A stretch of DNA of 64,000 nucleotides from Deltaproteobacteria bacterium (GTDB lineage Bacteria > Myxococcota > Kuafuiibacteriia > Kuafuiibacteriales > Kuafuiibacteriaceae). The DNA is taken from positions 372,001 through 436,000 of the forward strand of contig JACKEN010000001.1 of NCBI GenBank assembly GCA_020632995.1, given 5' to 3'. Numbering within the stretch: position 1 is the stretch's first letter; each line of letters begins with the position of its first letter. The translations under genes were made by a program, and so were the position numbers. Shown here piece after piece: positions 53,850 through 63,133 of this stretch. A model generated the notes under the pieces. It was not told the origin of the DNA. It searched no databases and worked only from the letters and a program-made list of their open reading frames with translations.

Positions 53850-55139
53850 TCAGGGATCCACCGTGACCCGCACCAGGAGGGCGTCGTCGTCCAGCACGTC
53901 CCCCTGCTCCCCGGTGCTGAAGTAGAAGGTCCGCCCGTCGGGGTCCGCCGCCCCCACCACCAGCACGTTCACCACCGACCGCGGGGTCATGCACCAGCGG
54001 GTGCCGGTGTGGACGGCCACCCCACCGTCGTTCCCCCCCACGATGAAGGAGTTTGCGCTCATGGGCAGGATGCTCCGGATCTTGAACGCCTCGGCCGGGG
54101 GCTGGGCGCTCCCGAGCCAGGTCCCGTCGGGCTGCCGGATCAGGGTCTCGCCGTCGCCGTTTCCCATCACCTGGATCCGGCGATCGCCGCCAAGGACGCG
54201 CCAGCTCTCGGTGATCCCGAAGTTCCGGACCGTGGACCACGCCCCGCCCTCGAGGCGCTCGAGGGTGCCCCAGGCGAGGGCGAAGGTGGTGTCGGGGCCG
54301 TCCGCGAGCAGGCCGAGCACAAGCTCCTCGAGGGGGGGCAGGGCGCCGGTGAGGTCCACCATGCCGCCCTCGGTGCCGTTGCGCACCAGCACCGGACCGG
54401 ACGGGTCCACCACGAGCTGTTGGATGCCGAAGGGGACCGAGGCGGTCTCGACCACCTGGCCCTGGGCGTCCACGAGCCACGCTTCGGGGCCCTGGGTGGC
54501 CCACATCCCCTCCGGCACCGGGACCAGCTGCTCGAAGCCGCGGGTGGGATCGCCCACCGGGAGGTCCAGCGCCCCGACGCCGGCCTCGGACCAGGTGACG
54601 ATCCGGGGGCCGTTCAAGAGGCCGCTCGTGCTCAGCAGGACCTCGCCGTGGGTGGGTACCGCGATCGCGGTGAGGTTCTGGTCCGCGAGGCCGGGGACCC
54701 GGAACACCTCGGTGGTGATGGTGGGGCAGGGGTCGGGGGGCGGGTCGCAGACGTCGTAGTGGAGCTGGGGGAAGGCGCCGCTCAGCGGGGTGAAGGTCAG
54801 CGCGTCCGCGCTCAGCAAGCTGGACTGGAACGCGCCGTCGGGGGCGGGGAGGGGCTCGCGGTCACCGTCGAGGCGCACCCCGCAGGTGAGCAAGGTGTCT
54901 TGCCCCTCGCCGTAGGTCAGCACCACCACCCGGGCCGCGTCCGCGTCGACCTGCAGGGTCACCGGCGCGCCCGGCGCGAAGAGCCGGGGCGCGTCGACCG
55001 GGCGCAGGGCCTCGTCCACCGGGAGCACCACCACCGCGTGCTCATCGGGCCAGGCGGGCTGCCCGTAGCGCAGCGGCTCCCCGCCGCACGCCGCCACGAG
55101 GGCCAGCCCTGTACTCCACGCCCACCGACGCACCCGCAC
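53850..55139 (-). CDS. Hypothetical lipoprotein, beta-propeller-like
   Basis: A predicted lipoprotein of 429 residues (GTG at 55139; a second GTG at 55133 is equally possible). Signal peptide with lipobox VAAC. The mature protein is beta-rich with repeated short blocks (GIQQLVVDPSGPVLVRN; SFIVGGNDGGVAVHTG) that suggest propeller blades. A cysteine pair sits in a Pro-rich loop (DVCDPPPDPCPT). No family assigned. The minus-strand TATCAT is directly upstream of the starts, with no ribosome binding site. Confidence 0.7.
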   Translation of the reverse strand: MRVRRWAWSTGLALVAACGGEPLRYGQPAWPDEHAVVVLPVDEALRPVDAPRLFAPGAPVTLQVDADAARVVVLTYGEGQDTLLTCGVRLDGDREPLPAPDGAFQSSLLSADALTFTPLSGAFPQLHYDVCDPPPDPCPTITTEVFRVPGLADQNLTAIAVPTHGEVLLSTSGLLNGPRIVTWSEAGVGALDLPVGDPTRGFEQLVPVPEGMWATQGPEAWLVDAQGQVVETASVPFGIQQLVVDPSGPVLVRNGTEGGMVDLTGALPPLEELVLGLLADGPDTTFALAWGTLERLEGGAWSTVRNFGITESWRVLGGDRRIQVMGNGDGETLIRQPDGTWLGSAQPPAEAFKIRSILPMSANSFIVGGNDGGVAVHTGTRWCMTPRSVVNVLVVGAADPDGRTFYFSTGEQGDVLDDDALLVRVTVDP

Positions 55140-55150
55140 GATGATAGCGC

Positions 55151-56200
55151 CTACGCCGGGCGGATGCCCACCGCCCGCCACACCCGCTCGAGCACGGGGG
55201 TGGCGACCTCGCGGGCCTTGTCGGCCCCGCGCGCGAGCACCTGGTCCAGGTAGGCGCGATCCGCCATCAGCCGCTGGTACTCACCCCGCGCCCCCGAGAA
55301 CGTGTCACGCACCACCTCGAACAGGGCTCCCTTGGCGTGGCCCCAGCCGAAGTAGTTCTCGCTCGGATCCGCGAAGGCGTCGTCGGCCCGGGCCGGGTCC
55401 TTTCGGCCGCTCGCGTACTGGCGGCGGAGCAGGTCGACCTGCGCCGCGTCGGCGAAGAGGCTGTAGAGCTGGAACACCGTCTCCTTCTCGGTGAACAGGG
55501 GCTCTCCGAGCGCGCGGGAGTCGGTGACGATCTTGCCGATCCGCTTCTTGAGCGGCTTGTCGTCCATGAAGAGGTCGACACCGTTGTCACGGCTCTTGGA
55601 CATCTTCTCGCCGTCGATGCCCGGGATGGTCATCACCCGCTCGTCGATCGCCGCCTCGGGGATCTTCAGCGTGCCCTCACCGTAGGTCAGGTTCACCTTG
55701 CGCGCCGCCTCCTGTGCGATCTCGAGGTGCTGCTTCTGGTCCTTGCCCACCGGCACAACGTCGGCGTCGAAGAGCAGGATGTCGGCCGCCATCAGCACCG
55801 GGTAGCTGAACAGACCGTGCCGCACGTCGTCGGGGGCGAGGCCGCGGTTGTCCACCGCCTCCTTGAAGGAGTGGGCGCGGGTGAGCATCCCGAGCGGGAG
55901 CACGCAGGACAGGAGCCACGCGAGCTGGGTCACCTCGGGGATGTCGCTCTGGCGGTAGAAGTGGGTCTCCTCGGGGTCGAGGCCCAGCGCAAGCCAGGTT
56001 GCGGCGACGCTGTAGGTCTGCTCGATCAGCTCCTCGCGCGACGGGGTGCTGGTGAGGGCGTGCAGGTCCGCGATGAAGTAGAAGGCGTCGTTTGCCTTGG
56101 CCAGCTCGAGGGCGGGCCGGATGGCGCCCAGGTAGTTGCCCAGGTGGGGGACGCCGGTGGGCTTGATGCCGGTCAGGGACCGGCGGCGGGGCGGGGACAT
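55151..56200 (-). CDS. trpS: Tryptophanyl-tRNA synthetase
   Basis: Class I synthetase that charges tRNA-Trp. The 349-residue protein starts MSPPRRRSLTGIKPTGVPHLGN, with HLGN (residues 19-22) as the HIGH equivalent, YFIADLHALTS, and the KMSKS loop at about residues 199-203. ADILLFDADVVPVGKDQKQH is the tryptophan-pocket region. Full length for the bacterial type. It ends 11 bp before the lipoprotein gene start. Confidence 0.96.
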   Translation of the reverse strand: MSPPRRRSLTGIKPTGVPHLGNYLGAIRPALELAKANDAFYFIADLHALTSTPSREELIEQTYSVAATWLALGLDPEETHFYRQSDIPEVTQLAWLLSCVLPLGMLTRAHSFKEAVDNRGLAPDDVRHGLFSYPVLMAADILLFDADVVPVGKDQKQHLEIAQEAARKVNLTYGEGTLKIPEAAIDERVMTIPGIDGEKMSKSRDNGVDLFMDDKPLKKRIGKIVTDSRALGEPLFTEKETVFQLYSLFADAAQVDLLRRQYASGRKDPARADDAFADPSENYFGWGHAKGALFEVVRDTFSGARGEYQRLMADRAYLDQVLARGADKAREVATPVLERVWRAVGIRPA

Positions 56201-56219
56201 GACGAAGCTCGATACCCGC

Positions 56220-57233
56220 TCAGCCCAGCTTGTTCAACGCCTCCAGCACCCGGTCGATCTCGTCGAGGGCCTGGTCGGCCGCGCTGTTGCCGGTGTTGGC
56301 GGCGGCGCTGGGCAGGAGGGTCACCGGGGGCGGGGCGAGGGGCGAGCCGGGCACGATGGTGGGCAGGTGGCTCTGCTGGGCGCCGGCGGCGCGGTAGTCG
56401 GCGTCGGTCACCGGCTCCTCGACCGGGAGCGAGAGGTTCCGGGCCACGCTCCGCACCAGGTCGCCGTCGATGACCTGCTTCTTCTCGAGCGCGCCCTCCA
56501 ACAGCGCGTTGTCGCAGACGGTGTTGATCAGGCGCGGGACCCCACCCGAGGCGCGGTGCACCATCTTGATCCCCTCGCTGTCCATCACGGTGCGCTGGGC
56601 CCCCGCCATGCGCAGGCGGTGCCGCACGTACGCGTCGGTGGACTGCACGTCGAAGGGGTTCAGGCGCACCCTGAGGGCCACGCGCTGGGCGAGCGGCGGA
56701 TCCTGCTTCAGGTGCTCCTCGATCTCGGGCAGGCCGAAGAACACGAAGGACAGGAGCTTGCGCTCGGGCACCTCGAGGTTGAGGAGCCCGCGGAACTCCT
56801 CCATGAGCGCCTTGGTGTCGAGCATCTGGGCCTCGTCGATGAGGACCACCGCCTTCTTGCCCTGCTCGTAGATCTCGACCAGGCGCCGGTAGAGCTGCGA
56901 CAGGAGCACCAGCTTGTCGGAGTCGGGGTGCTCGACCCCGAGCTGGATCGCGATCCGGCGCAGGAGCCAGTCGCTGGTGATGTCCCGGTGGATGATCACC
57001 AGGAGCGCGGCCTCGTACTCGCGCTCGTCGAGCGCGTCCAGGAGGCGGCGGGCGAGGGTGGTCTTGCCCGCGCCGATGTCGCCCACCAGGAGGGCGAGGC
57101 CCTTCATCGCGTTCAGGGCGTACATCAGGCGCACCAGGGCCTGACTGTGCTGGGCGGAGTCGTAGTAGAAGCGACTCACCGGCGCGTTGGAGAAGGGCTC
57201 CTGGTTGAGTCCGTAGAAGTCGAGGTAGTCCAT
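56220..57233 (-). CDS. ExeA-like AAA ATPase
   Basis: A 337-residue AAA ATPase of the ExeA/GspA type. It begins MDYLDFYGLNQEPFSNAP, the family opening, with Walker A GDIGAGKT (51-58) and Walker B VVLIDEAQ, then a sensor and winged-helix part (SGGVPRLINTVCDNALL). ExeA helps type II secretin assembly, but here the C-terminal peptidoglycan-binding and membrane parts are absent; an Ala/Pro tail follows. Such stand-alone forms are common in myxobacteria near secretion or motility genes. Confidence 0.86.
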   Translation of the reverse strand: MDYLDFYGLNQEPFSNAPVSRFYYDSAQHSQALVRLMYALNAMKGLALLVGDIGAGKTTLARRLLDALDEREYEAALLVIIHRDITSDWLLRRIAIQLGVEHPDSDKLVLLSQLYRRLVEIYEQGKKAVVLIDEAQMLDTKALMEEFRGLLNLEVPERKLLSFVFFGLPEIEEHLKQDPPLAQRVALRVRLNPFDVQSTDAYVRHRLRMAGAQRTVMDSEGIKMVHRASGGVPRLINTVCDNALLEGALEKKQVIDGDLVRSVARNLSLPVEEPVTDADYRAAGAQQSHLPTIVPGSPLAPPPVTLLPSAAANTGNSAADQALDEIDRVLEALNKLG

Positions 57234-57350
57234 CGCTGCCGTCGGCTCGGCGGGGGGCGCCGCGGGCGAATCTCCCTTGGCCGGAGGGCACTGTCAAACC
57301 GTCAGGGGGCCCGGCTGGCGGGGGACCTCGGGTTGGGGTAGTCCTCGGGC

Positions 57351-58508
57351 GTGGAGCTGAGTCGAGTCCTCGTCCCGGTGGACTTCTCACGGCACTCCGA
57401 GGGTGCCCTCCGGTACGGCCTGGTCCTGGCCGAGCGCCTCGGCGGGAGCGTGCATGTGATGCACGCCACCACCGCCCCGTCGCACCTGAGCAGCGAGAGC
57501 GTGACCCGCCTGGTGCAGGGCAGCGCGGTGGTCACGGTGGAGGACCTCGCCCGCGAGGACGCCGAGGCCCAGATGGGCCCGCTCCTCGCGCGGGTGGGCC
57601 CGAGCCCGGTGCCGCTGAGCAGCGAGGTGGTGTTCGACGATCCCCTGGCCGCGGTGCTCGAGCGCGAGCACGAGGCGGACCTTGTGGTGCTGGGCACCCA
57701 TGGGCGCCGCGGCTTCGAGCGGTGGGTGATGGGGAGCCTGGCCGAGAAGGCCCTGCGCGCGGTGACCGCGCCGCTCATCACCTACCGGTGGCCGCCCGAG
57801 GTTGCGGAGCCGCGGCCGGGGGTGCCGAAGCGGATCCTGGTCCCGGTGGACTTCTCGAGGTGTGCCCGGGCCGCGCTCGCCCTGGCCGCCCAGCTCGCGG
57901 CGGCGTGCGGGGCGGAGCTGGATCTGGTGCACGTGATCCGCCACGTCTCGTCGATGGACGGCCCCCGCGGCGCGCCGTTCCTCGCCGAGGCCCGGCGCCA
58001 GGCCGAGGAGGAGATCGCCGCCTTCCTGGCAGAGATCCCCGAGCACGAGCACGTGCGGGTCGAGGTCGGGGATCCGGGCCACGAGGTGGTCCGGGCGGCG
58101 GACGAGGGCGGCTACGACCTCGTGGTGATGGGGACCCACGGGCGCTCCGGGGTGGAGCGCCTGGTGCTCGGGAGCGTGGCCGAGCGGGTGGCCCGCTACG
58201 CGCCGTGCCCGGTCCTCACGCTCCGCAGCCGGATCGAACTCGGTGAAGATGGGTGGGACGGCTCCGCCGGCCCGGGACCCGCAAGCGAAGCGCGCAGCCG
58301 GGCGAAGCCCGGCGAAGATGGGTGGGACGGCTCCGCCGGCCCGGGACCCGCAAGCGAAGCGCGCAGCCGGGCGAAGCCCGGCGAGGATGGGTGGGACGGC
58401 TCCGCCGGCCCGGGACCCGCAAGCGAAGCGCGCAGCCGGGCGAAGCCCGGCGAAGATGGGTGGGACGGCTCCGCCGGCCCGGGACCCAAGGGCGAGGGAC
58501 CCCCGTGA
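57351..58508 (+). CDS. Tandem universal stress protein with repeat-derived tail
   Basis: A 385-residue protein with two UspA domains (about 1-142 and 150-285). Each has the entry VLVPVDFSRH / ILVPVDFSRC and an ATP-binding loop GTHGRRGFERWVMGS / GTHGRSGVERLVLGS. From about residue 300 the tail consists of a 23-residue unit (DGWDGSAGPGPASEARSRAKPGE) repeated three times plus a partial fourth, encoded by the 69-bp DNA repeat. This is a REP-like element read as protein. The GTG start has no clear ribosome binding site. The stop overlaps the next gene (GTGA). Confidence 0.88.
   Translation: MELSRVLVPVDFSRHSEGALRYGLVLAERLGGSVHVMHATTAPSHLSSESVTRLVQGSAVVTVEDLAREDAEAQMGPLLARVGPSPVPLSSEVVFDDPLAAVLEREHEADLVVLGTHGRRGFERWVMGSLAEKALRAVTAPLITYRWPPEVAEPRPGVPKRILVPVDFSRCARAALALAAQLAAACGAELDLVHVIRHVSSMDGPRGAPFLAEARRQAEEEIAAFLAEIPEHEHVRVEVGDPGHEVVRAADEGGYDLVVMGTHGRSGVERLVLGSVAERVARYAPCPVLTLRSRIELGEDGWDGSAGPGPASEARSRAKPGEDGWDGSAGPGPASEARSRAKPGEDGWDGSAGPGPASEARSRAKPGEDGWDGSAGPGPKGEGPP
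58248..58487. repeat. Tandem 69-bp REP-like repeats inside the usp gene
   Basis: Units start at 58248, 58317, 58386 and 58455 (last partial), nearly identical. Each carries GGTGGGACGGCTCCGCCGGCCCGGGACCC and the perfect stem GCCGGGC-GAA-GCCCGGC. The period of 69 bp keeps the frame. Confidence 0.95.
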
Positions 58509-60043
58509 CCCCCGAGGAGTCGGCCGCCGCGTTCCGCGCCCTGCAGGCTCGCCTCGCCGGGCAGTTCGAGCGCTTCCGCGCCGACCCGAACCAGCCGTAC
58601 ACCGCGGTGGTGATCCCGTCTCAGAGCGTGGACACCGCGGAGCTCGAGAAGATCGAGGGGGTGGCGCACTACGAGGAGCGCGCCCTGTTCAACCTGATGC
58701 TCCTCAGGCGCCCCCGGCAGCGGGTGGTGTTCGTGAGCTCGAAGCGGCTCAACCCGCTCGTGGTGGACTACTACCTCCACCAGATGCGCGGGGTGCCCGC
58801 GGCCCACGCGCGTCGCCGCCTCGTCATGCTGGACTGCGACGACGCCTCGCCGCGCCCGCTGACCCAGAAGATCCTGGAGCGCCCCCGGCTGCTCGCCCGG
58901 ATCCGGGAGGCGATCGGGGACCCCCACCGCGCCCACCTCAACGTGTTCAACTCTTCGCCCCTCGAGCGCGAGCTCTCGCTCGCCCTCGACATCCCGCTCA
59001 GCGCCACCGATCCCGACCTCGTCGGCTACGGGAGCAAGACCGGCTCCCGCGGGGTGTTCCGGGAGGCGGAGCTGCGCATGCCCCCGGGGCGGGAGGGCCT
59101 GCGCGACGTCGAGGACCTCGCCGAGGGGGTGGCCGAGCTGTGGGCCGAGTATCCGGACCAGGAGCGGGTGGTGGTGAAGCTCAACGACAGCTTCAGCGGC
59201 GAGGGCAACGCGATCCTGGATCTGCGGCCGCTGGCCGAGCACCTCGGCTCCAACCCGAGCGCCGCCACCCGGCGCGCCGCGGTGCATCGTGGCCTGCACC
59301 ACCTCGCGCTCGAGGCGCCGGACATCGGCGTCGACGCCTACCGGGCCCAGTTCGATCACATGGGCGGGGTGTGCGAGGCCTGGATCGAGGGGCCAGGCAA
59401 GCGCTCCCCCAGCGCCCAGCTCCGCATCAACCCGCTCGGTGAGGTGCAGTCGGTCTCCACCCACGACCAGGTGCTCGGCGGCCGGAGCGGGCAGGTCTTC
59501 CTCGGCGCGACATTCCCGGCCGAGCCCGCCTACCGCCTCGAGATCCAGGCGATGGGGCGCCGGGTGGGCGAGGTGCTCTCGAGCCGTGGGGTGATCGGGC
59601 GCTTCGGGGTCGACTTCCTCGTCGTGCCCTACGAGTCGGGCGAGCTCGACATCTACGCGGTGGAGATCAACCTGCGCCAGGGCGGCACCACCCACCCCTT
59701 CAACACCCTGAAGCTCCTCACCGACGGCACCTACGACGAGGGCACCGGGACCTTCTACACCACCCAGGGCCAGCCCCGCGCCTACTTCGCCACCGACTGC
59801 CTGAGCAGCCCCAAGTACCGCGGGTTGATGCCCTTCGACCTGCTGGACCGCCTGGTGCTCGAGGGGATGTCGTTCCGCGCCAACGAGACCGGGGCCCTGT
59901 TCCACCTGCTCGGGTGCCTGTCCGAGTTCGGCAAGCTGGGTTGCGTGTGCGTCGAGGAGACGGTGGACGAGGCGCGCGCCCTCTACCTGCAGGTGGTCGA
60001 GATGCTCGACACGATGGCCTCGGAGGGGGCGGATCAGAGGTAG
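58505..60043 (+). CDS. PGM1-type ATP-grasp peptide ligase-like protein
   Basis: A 512-residue protein matching the family of the pheganomycin peptide ligase PGM1. Features are VVIPSQSVDTAELEKIEGV, HYEERALFNLMLLRRPRQRV, the VVDYYLHQMRGVPAAHARRR block, VVKLNDSFSGEGNAI in the ATP-grasp and the metal-binding YAVEINLRQGGTTHP. PGM1 joins a peptide to a modified amino acid; the substrates here are unknown. The GTG start overlaps the usp stop by 4 bp, so both are translated together. The repeat block lies just before the start. It overlaps the TPR gene convergently by 10 bp. Confidence 0.85.
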   Translation: MTPEESAAAFRALQARLAGQFERFRADPNQPYTAVVIPSQSVDTAELEKIEGVAHYEERALFNLMLLRRPRQRVVFVSSKRLNPLVVDYYLHQMRGVPAAHARRRLVMLDCDDASPRPLTQKILERPRLLARIREAIGDPHRAHLNVFNSSPLERELSLALDIPLSATDPDLVGYGSKTGSRGVFREAELRMPPGREGLRDVEDLAEGVAELWAEYPDQERVVVKLNDSFSGEGNAILDLRPLAEHLGSNPSAATRRAAVHRGLHHLALEAPDIGVDAYRAQFDHMGGVCEAWIEGPGKRSPSAQLRINPLGEVQSVSTHDQVLGGRSGQVFLGATFPAEPAYRLEIQAMGRRVGEVLSSRGVIGRFGVDFLVVPYESGELDIYAVEINLRQGGTTHPFNTLKLLTDGTYDEGTGTFYTTQGQPRAYFATDCLSSPKYRGLMPFDLLDRLVLEGMSFRANETGALFHLLGCLSEFGKLGCVCVEETVDEARALYLQVVEMLDTMASEGADQR

Positions 60044-63000
60044 GAGATCTTGCTCTTCTTGCCGGTGGTGGGGCCGCGGCGCCCGCTCCTGGCCGGGCCA
60101 CTCGCGCCGTTGGTCGGCACGCCCAGCTGCTTCACGAGCGAGTCGATGCGCGCCTCGACGTCACGGTGGGTCTCGTCGTCGGCCGCGCACTTCTCCATCC
60201 ACTCGAGCGAGAGGGTGAGCTCACCCGCCTCCTCGTAGGCGGCGCCGATCTCGTACTTGAGGTTGCTGGCCGCCGCGCCCTCGGCGCCGCTCTCGAGGGC
60301 GCGGGCGTAGTACTCGATCGCCTCGATCGGCTGCCCCTTCTGGCGGTAGCAGTTCCCGAGCATCTCGAGGGCGGCGAGGCCGCGGGTCGGGCCCCGGCTG
60401 GCGCGCTCGAAGTGGGCGATCGCCTGCTCGAACTGCATGGTGTCCATCATCACCATGCCCATGTCGTACTCGTTCTCCGGGTCGTCGACCTCTTCCTCTT
60501 CGAGCTCCCCCGCGAGGCTGGCGAAGTCCTCCTCGACGCCGTTGGAGGCGGTCATGGTCTCGGGCTCGTCGTCGTCGTCCTCGGCCTCCGCCTCGGCGGC
60601 CTCGGCCTCGGCCCGCGCCTCACCCTCTTCGAGCTCTTGCAAGAGCTCTTGCGCTCGCGGGTGATCGGGGGCGCGCTCCATCACCAGCCGCAGCGCCTCC
60701 CGCGCCTCCTCCCACAGCTCGCTGTCCAGGTAGAAGGAGACCTCCTCCAGATCGTCGTCGACGTCGGGCGGGGTGGGGGCCTGACCGCTCAGGGTGGACA
60801 GCGAGCCGTCCTCGTCGGCCTCGTCGGACAACGCCTCGAGGTCGTCCTCGGTCGAAGGGTCCAGCGGGTCGACGTCGGCCTGGTGGTTGGCGTTGCCGCG
60901 CGCCGCGACGATCGCCGCGAGGGCGGCCTGGTGCTCCACCCCGGCGAACTCGGTGACCACGTTCTCCAGGAACGGATCCGAGAGGTCGTTGCCCTCGGGG
61001 TGGTTCCAGTCCGGCGCCTCGAGCTCGTCCTCCGCGGTGAGCTCCATCGGGGCGTCGTCGTCCCCGTAGTGCTGGCCGTAGTTGTAGCCGGGGGCGGCCG
61101 CGGGCGGGTCGGTGAGGAGGTCACCGGTGACGATCGACTGCGGGAAGCTCGCGCTGAACGCGGGGCCGTCGAGGATGGGGAGCCGGTCCGGCTCGACCCG
61201 GGCCTCCGGGTGGTGCCAGGCGTCGTCGTGGCCCTGGGCCGGGGCGCCCCAGCCGTGGTCGGCCTGCAGCGCGGCGTGGTCACCGTAGTCATCGGCGGGC
61301 TCGGGGTCCTCGAAGTGCAGGGGCTCCTCGTCGTCGAAGACGAGGGCGTCGGCCATGGGGTCCAGCGCCGCGGGGGCGCTCAGGCCGTCCGCCGCGGCGT
61401 GGTCGCCGTAGTCGTCGAGCTCGAAGACGCCGCTGTCCTCGATGATGTCGATCGAGAGCTCTTCCTCCTCCCGCTTGCGTGGGGGCGGCAGGGCGCCGGG
61501 GAGGCCGCCGTGGGCCAGCGGGTGCCCGGGGGCCAGGCGCGCGAGCTGGGCCCGGGCCAGCTCCACCCCGTCCCGATCGCCGCGGTTGGCGTGGACGTGC
61601 ATCAGGTTCGCCACCGCCTCCGCCGCGCGGGCCCCGTCGCCCACCGACATGTAGATGTCGCGCATCTTCTCGTAGGCCAGCGGGTTGTCGGGATCGAGCT
61701 CGAACACCCGCCGCAGGTGGGCGAGGGCCTTCTCGGTGAGGCCGTAGCGCACGAAGACGTCGGTCTCGGTCAGGATCTCCTGCACGTCCCGGTGGGCGTC
61801 CGGCGGCACCGGCGGCGGGGCCAGGTTGGACCGCGGCGGGGGCGCCGGCGTGGGGGCCGGGGGCCGGGGGGCGAGCGAGGGCCGCGGGGCCGGGCTCGGC
61901 GGCGGCGAGAGGTCGCTCGCGGGGTCGTAGTAGGGCTCGAGCTCGAGCTCGTCCTCCGGGAGGGCGGCGTGGCCGAGCAGCTCGGGCTCCTCGAACGAGA
62001 TGTCGGGCTGGGGCACCGGCGGCGGGTTGGTGCGAGGGCGGGCGTTGGTGCGCGGGCCAGCGACGGCCTGGGACGGCGGCCGCGGGGCCAGCCGAGGGGC
62101 GAGGGGGCCGCTCGCCGGGTTGGAGAGGGGCTGCGCCGCGAAGCTGCTCTGGGAGGGGCTCCCGATCGAGAGCGGCACGTGGGTCCCGGACTGGGCGAAG
62201 TCCTGGGTGCCCAGGCCCAGCGCGGCGAGGGCGTTTCCGTCGGTCGGGTCGAGGTTCAGGACCTGCCGGTGGGCCTGCTCCGCCTGCTCCACCATGCCGT
62301 TCTCGGCGTAGACCGCGGCCAGCTCCTTGTAGACGAAGATGGTCTTCTGCACCTGGCCCAGCTCGCTGAAGGCCTGGGCGAGGAGGGTCAGGGTCTCGAG
62401 GTCACGGGGCTCCGCCTTGAAGCAGAGCTGGAGCTTGGCGAGGCCGCGCTTGGTGTCACCTCGGGAGAGGTAGAGGCGGGCCAGATCCTTGATCACCGGG
62501 ATGCGGTCGGGATCGTGGAAGACGAGGCGCTCCGCGACCTTCACGTAGTCATCGAGCCGGTTCTGCCGCTTGAGGACCTCGGCCGCCTTGCTGAACTCCT
62601 GGACCGCGTCCTCGACCTGGTTGGCCCGCGAGAACCCCTCGGCCAGCTTGATGCGGGAGGCGACGTTCTCGTTGTCGAGCTCCACCAGGCGCTTGAGGAC
62701 GTCGAGGGAGCCCCGGGTGTTGCCCTTCTCGTCGTGGATCCGGGCCATCTCCTGGTACTGGGCCTGGGCCTCGCTCGCCAGGCCCAGCTGCTCATACAGC
62801 TCCGCGAGCTTCAGGCGGACGTCCAGGTTGTCCTTGTCCTGCTTGAGGATCTGCTTGTGGACGGCGACCGCCTTGAGGAAGAAGCCCTGTTGGCTGTAGC
62901 TGTCCGCGACCTCCTTGTAGGTCTTGGTGGCGTTCTCGCGGTCGCCCTTCTTGGCGTAGACATCCCCCAGCTTCAGGAGCGTCCGCACGTCCCCGGGGTC

Positions 63001-63099
63001 CAAAGCGACGGCCTTCTGAAGCTCCTTCACCGCCTTGTCCCACTGGGACTTGGCGATGAACTTCTGGGCCATGACGATGATTTTGTTCTTGTTGGCCAC
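60034..63099 (-). CDS. Large tetratricopeptide repeat protein
   Basis: A 1021-residue cytoplasmic protein starting at GTG. TPR arrays fill about residues 5-300 (DKAVKELQKAVALDPGDVRTLLKLGDVY ... type units) and recur near 430-490, 740-790 and 880-980. Between them are long Pro/Ala-rich and very acidic, disordered stretches. The end is a basic GKKSKISYL tail. Such scaffold proteins are typical of myxobacteria. The partner is unknown. A good promoter lies upstream at 63134-63162. Confidence 0.85.
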   Translation of the reverse strand: MANKNKIIVMAQKFIAKSQWDKAVKELQKAVALDPGDVRTLLKLGDVYAKKGDRENATKTYKEVADSYSQQGFFLKAVAVHKQILKQDKDNLDVRLKLAELYEQLGLASEAQAQYQEMARIHDEKGNTRGSLDVLKRLVELDNENVASRIKLAEGFSRANQVEDAVQEFSKAAEVLKRQNRLDDYVKVAERLVFHDPDRIPVIKDLARLYLSRGDTKRGLAKLQLCFKAEPRDLETLTLLAQAFSELGQVQKTIFVYKELAAVYAENGMVEQAEQAHRQVLNLDPTDGNALAALGLGTQDFAQSGTHVPLSIGSPSQSSFAAQPLSNPASGPLAPRLAPRPPSQAVAGPRTNARPRTNPPPVPQPDISFEEPELLGHAALPEDELELEPYYDPASDLSPPPSPAPRPSLAPRPPAPTPAPPPRSNLAPPPVPPDAHRDVQEILTETDVFVRYGLTEKALAHLRRVFELDPDNPLAYEKMRDIYMSVGDGARAAEAVANLMHVHANRGDRDGVELARAQLARLAPGHPLAHGGLPGALPPPRKREEEELSIDIIEDSGVFELDDYGDHAAADGLSAPAALDPMADALVFDDEEPLHFEDPEPADDYGDHAALQADHGWGAPAQGHDDAWHHPEARVEPDRLPILDGPAFSASFPQSIVTGDLLTDPPAAAPGYNYGQHYGDDDAPMELTAEDELEAPDWNHPEGNDLSDPFLENVVTEFAGVEHQAALAAIVAARGNANHQADVDPLDPSTEDDLEALSDEADEDGSLSTLSGQAPTPPDVDDDLEEVSFYLDSELWEEAREALRLVMERAPDHPRAQELLQELEEGEARAEAEAAEAEAEDDDDEPETMTASNGVEEDFASLAGELEEEEVDDPENEYDMGMVMMDTMQFEQAIAHFERASRGPTRGLAALEMLGNCYRQKGQPIEAIEYYARALESGAEGAAASNLKYEIGAAYEEAGELTLSLEWMEKCAADDETHRDVEARIDSLVKQLGVPTNGASGPARSGRRGPTTGKKSKISYL

Positions 63100-63133
63100 G
63101 AGGCTTCACCGAACCCGGGCTCGGCGCCGGGCG

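Noticed and set aside
58248..58487. CRISPR-like array
   Set aside because: Repeat units are directly adjacent without unique spacers, unit length is 69 bp and the array is in frame with the usp gene; no cas genes.
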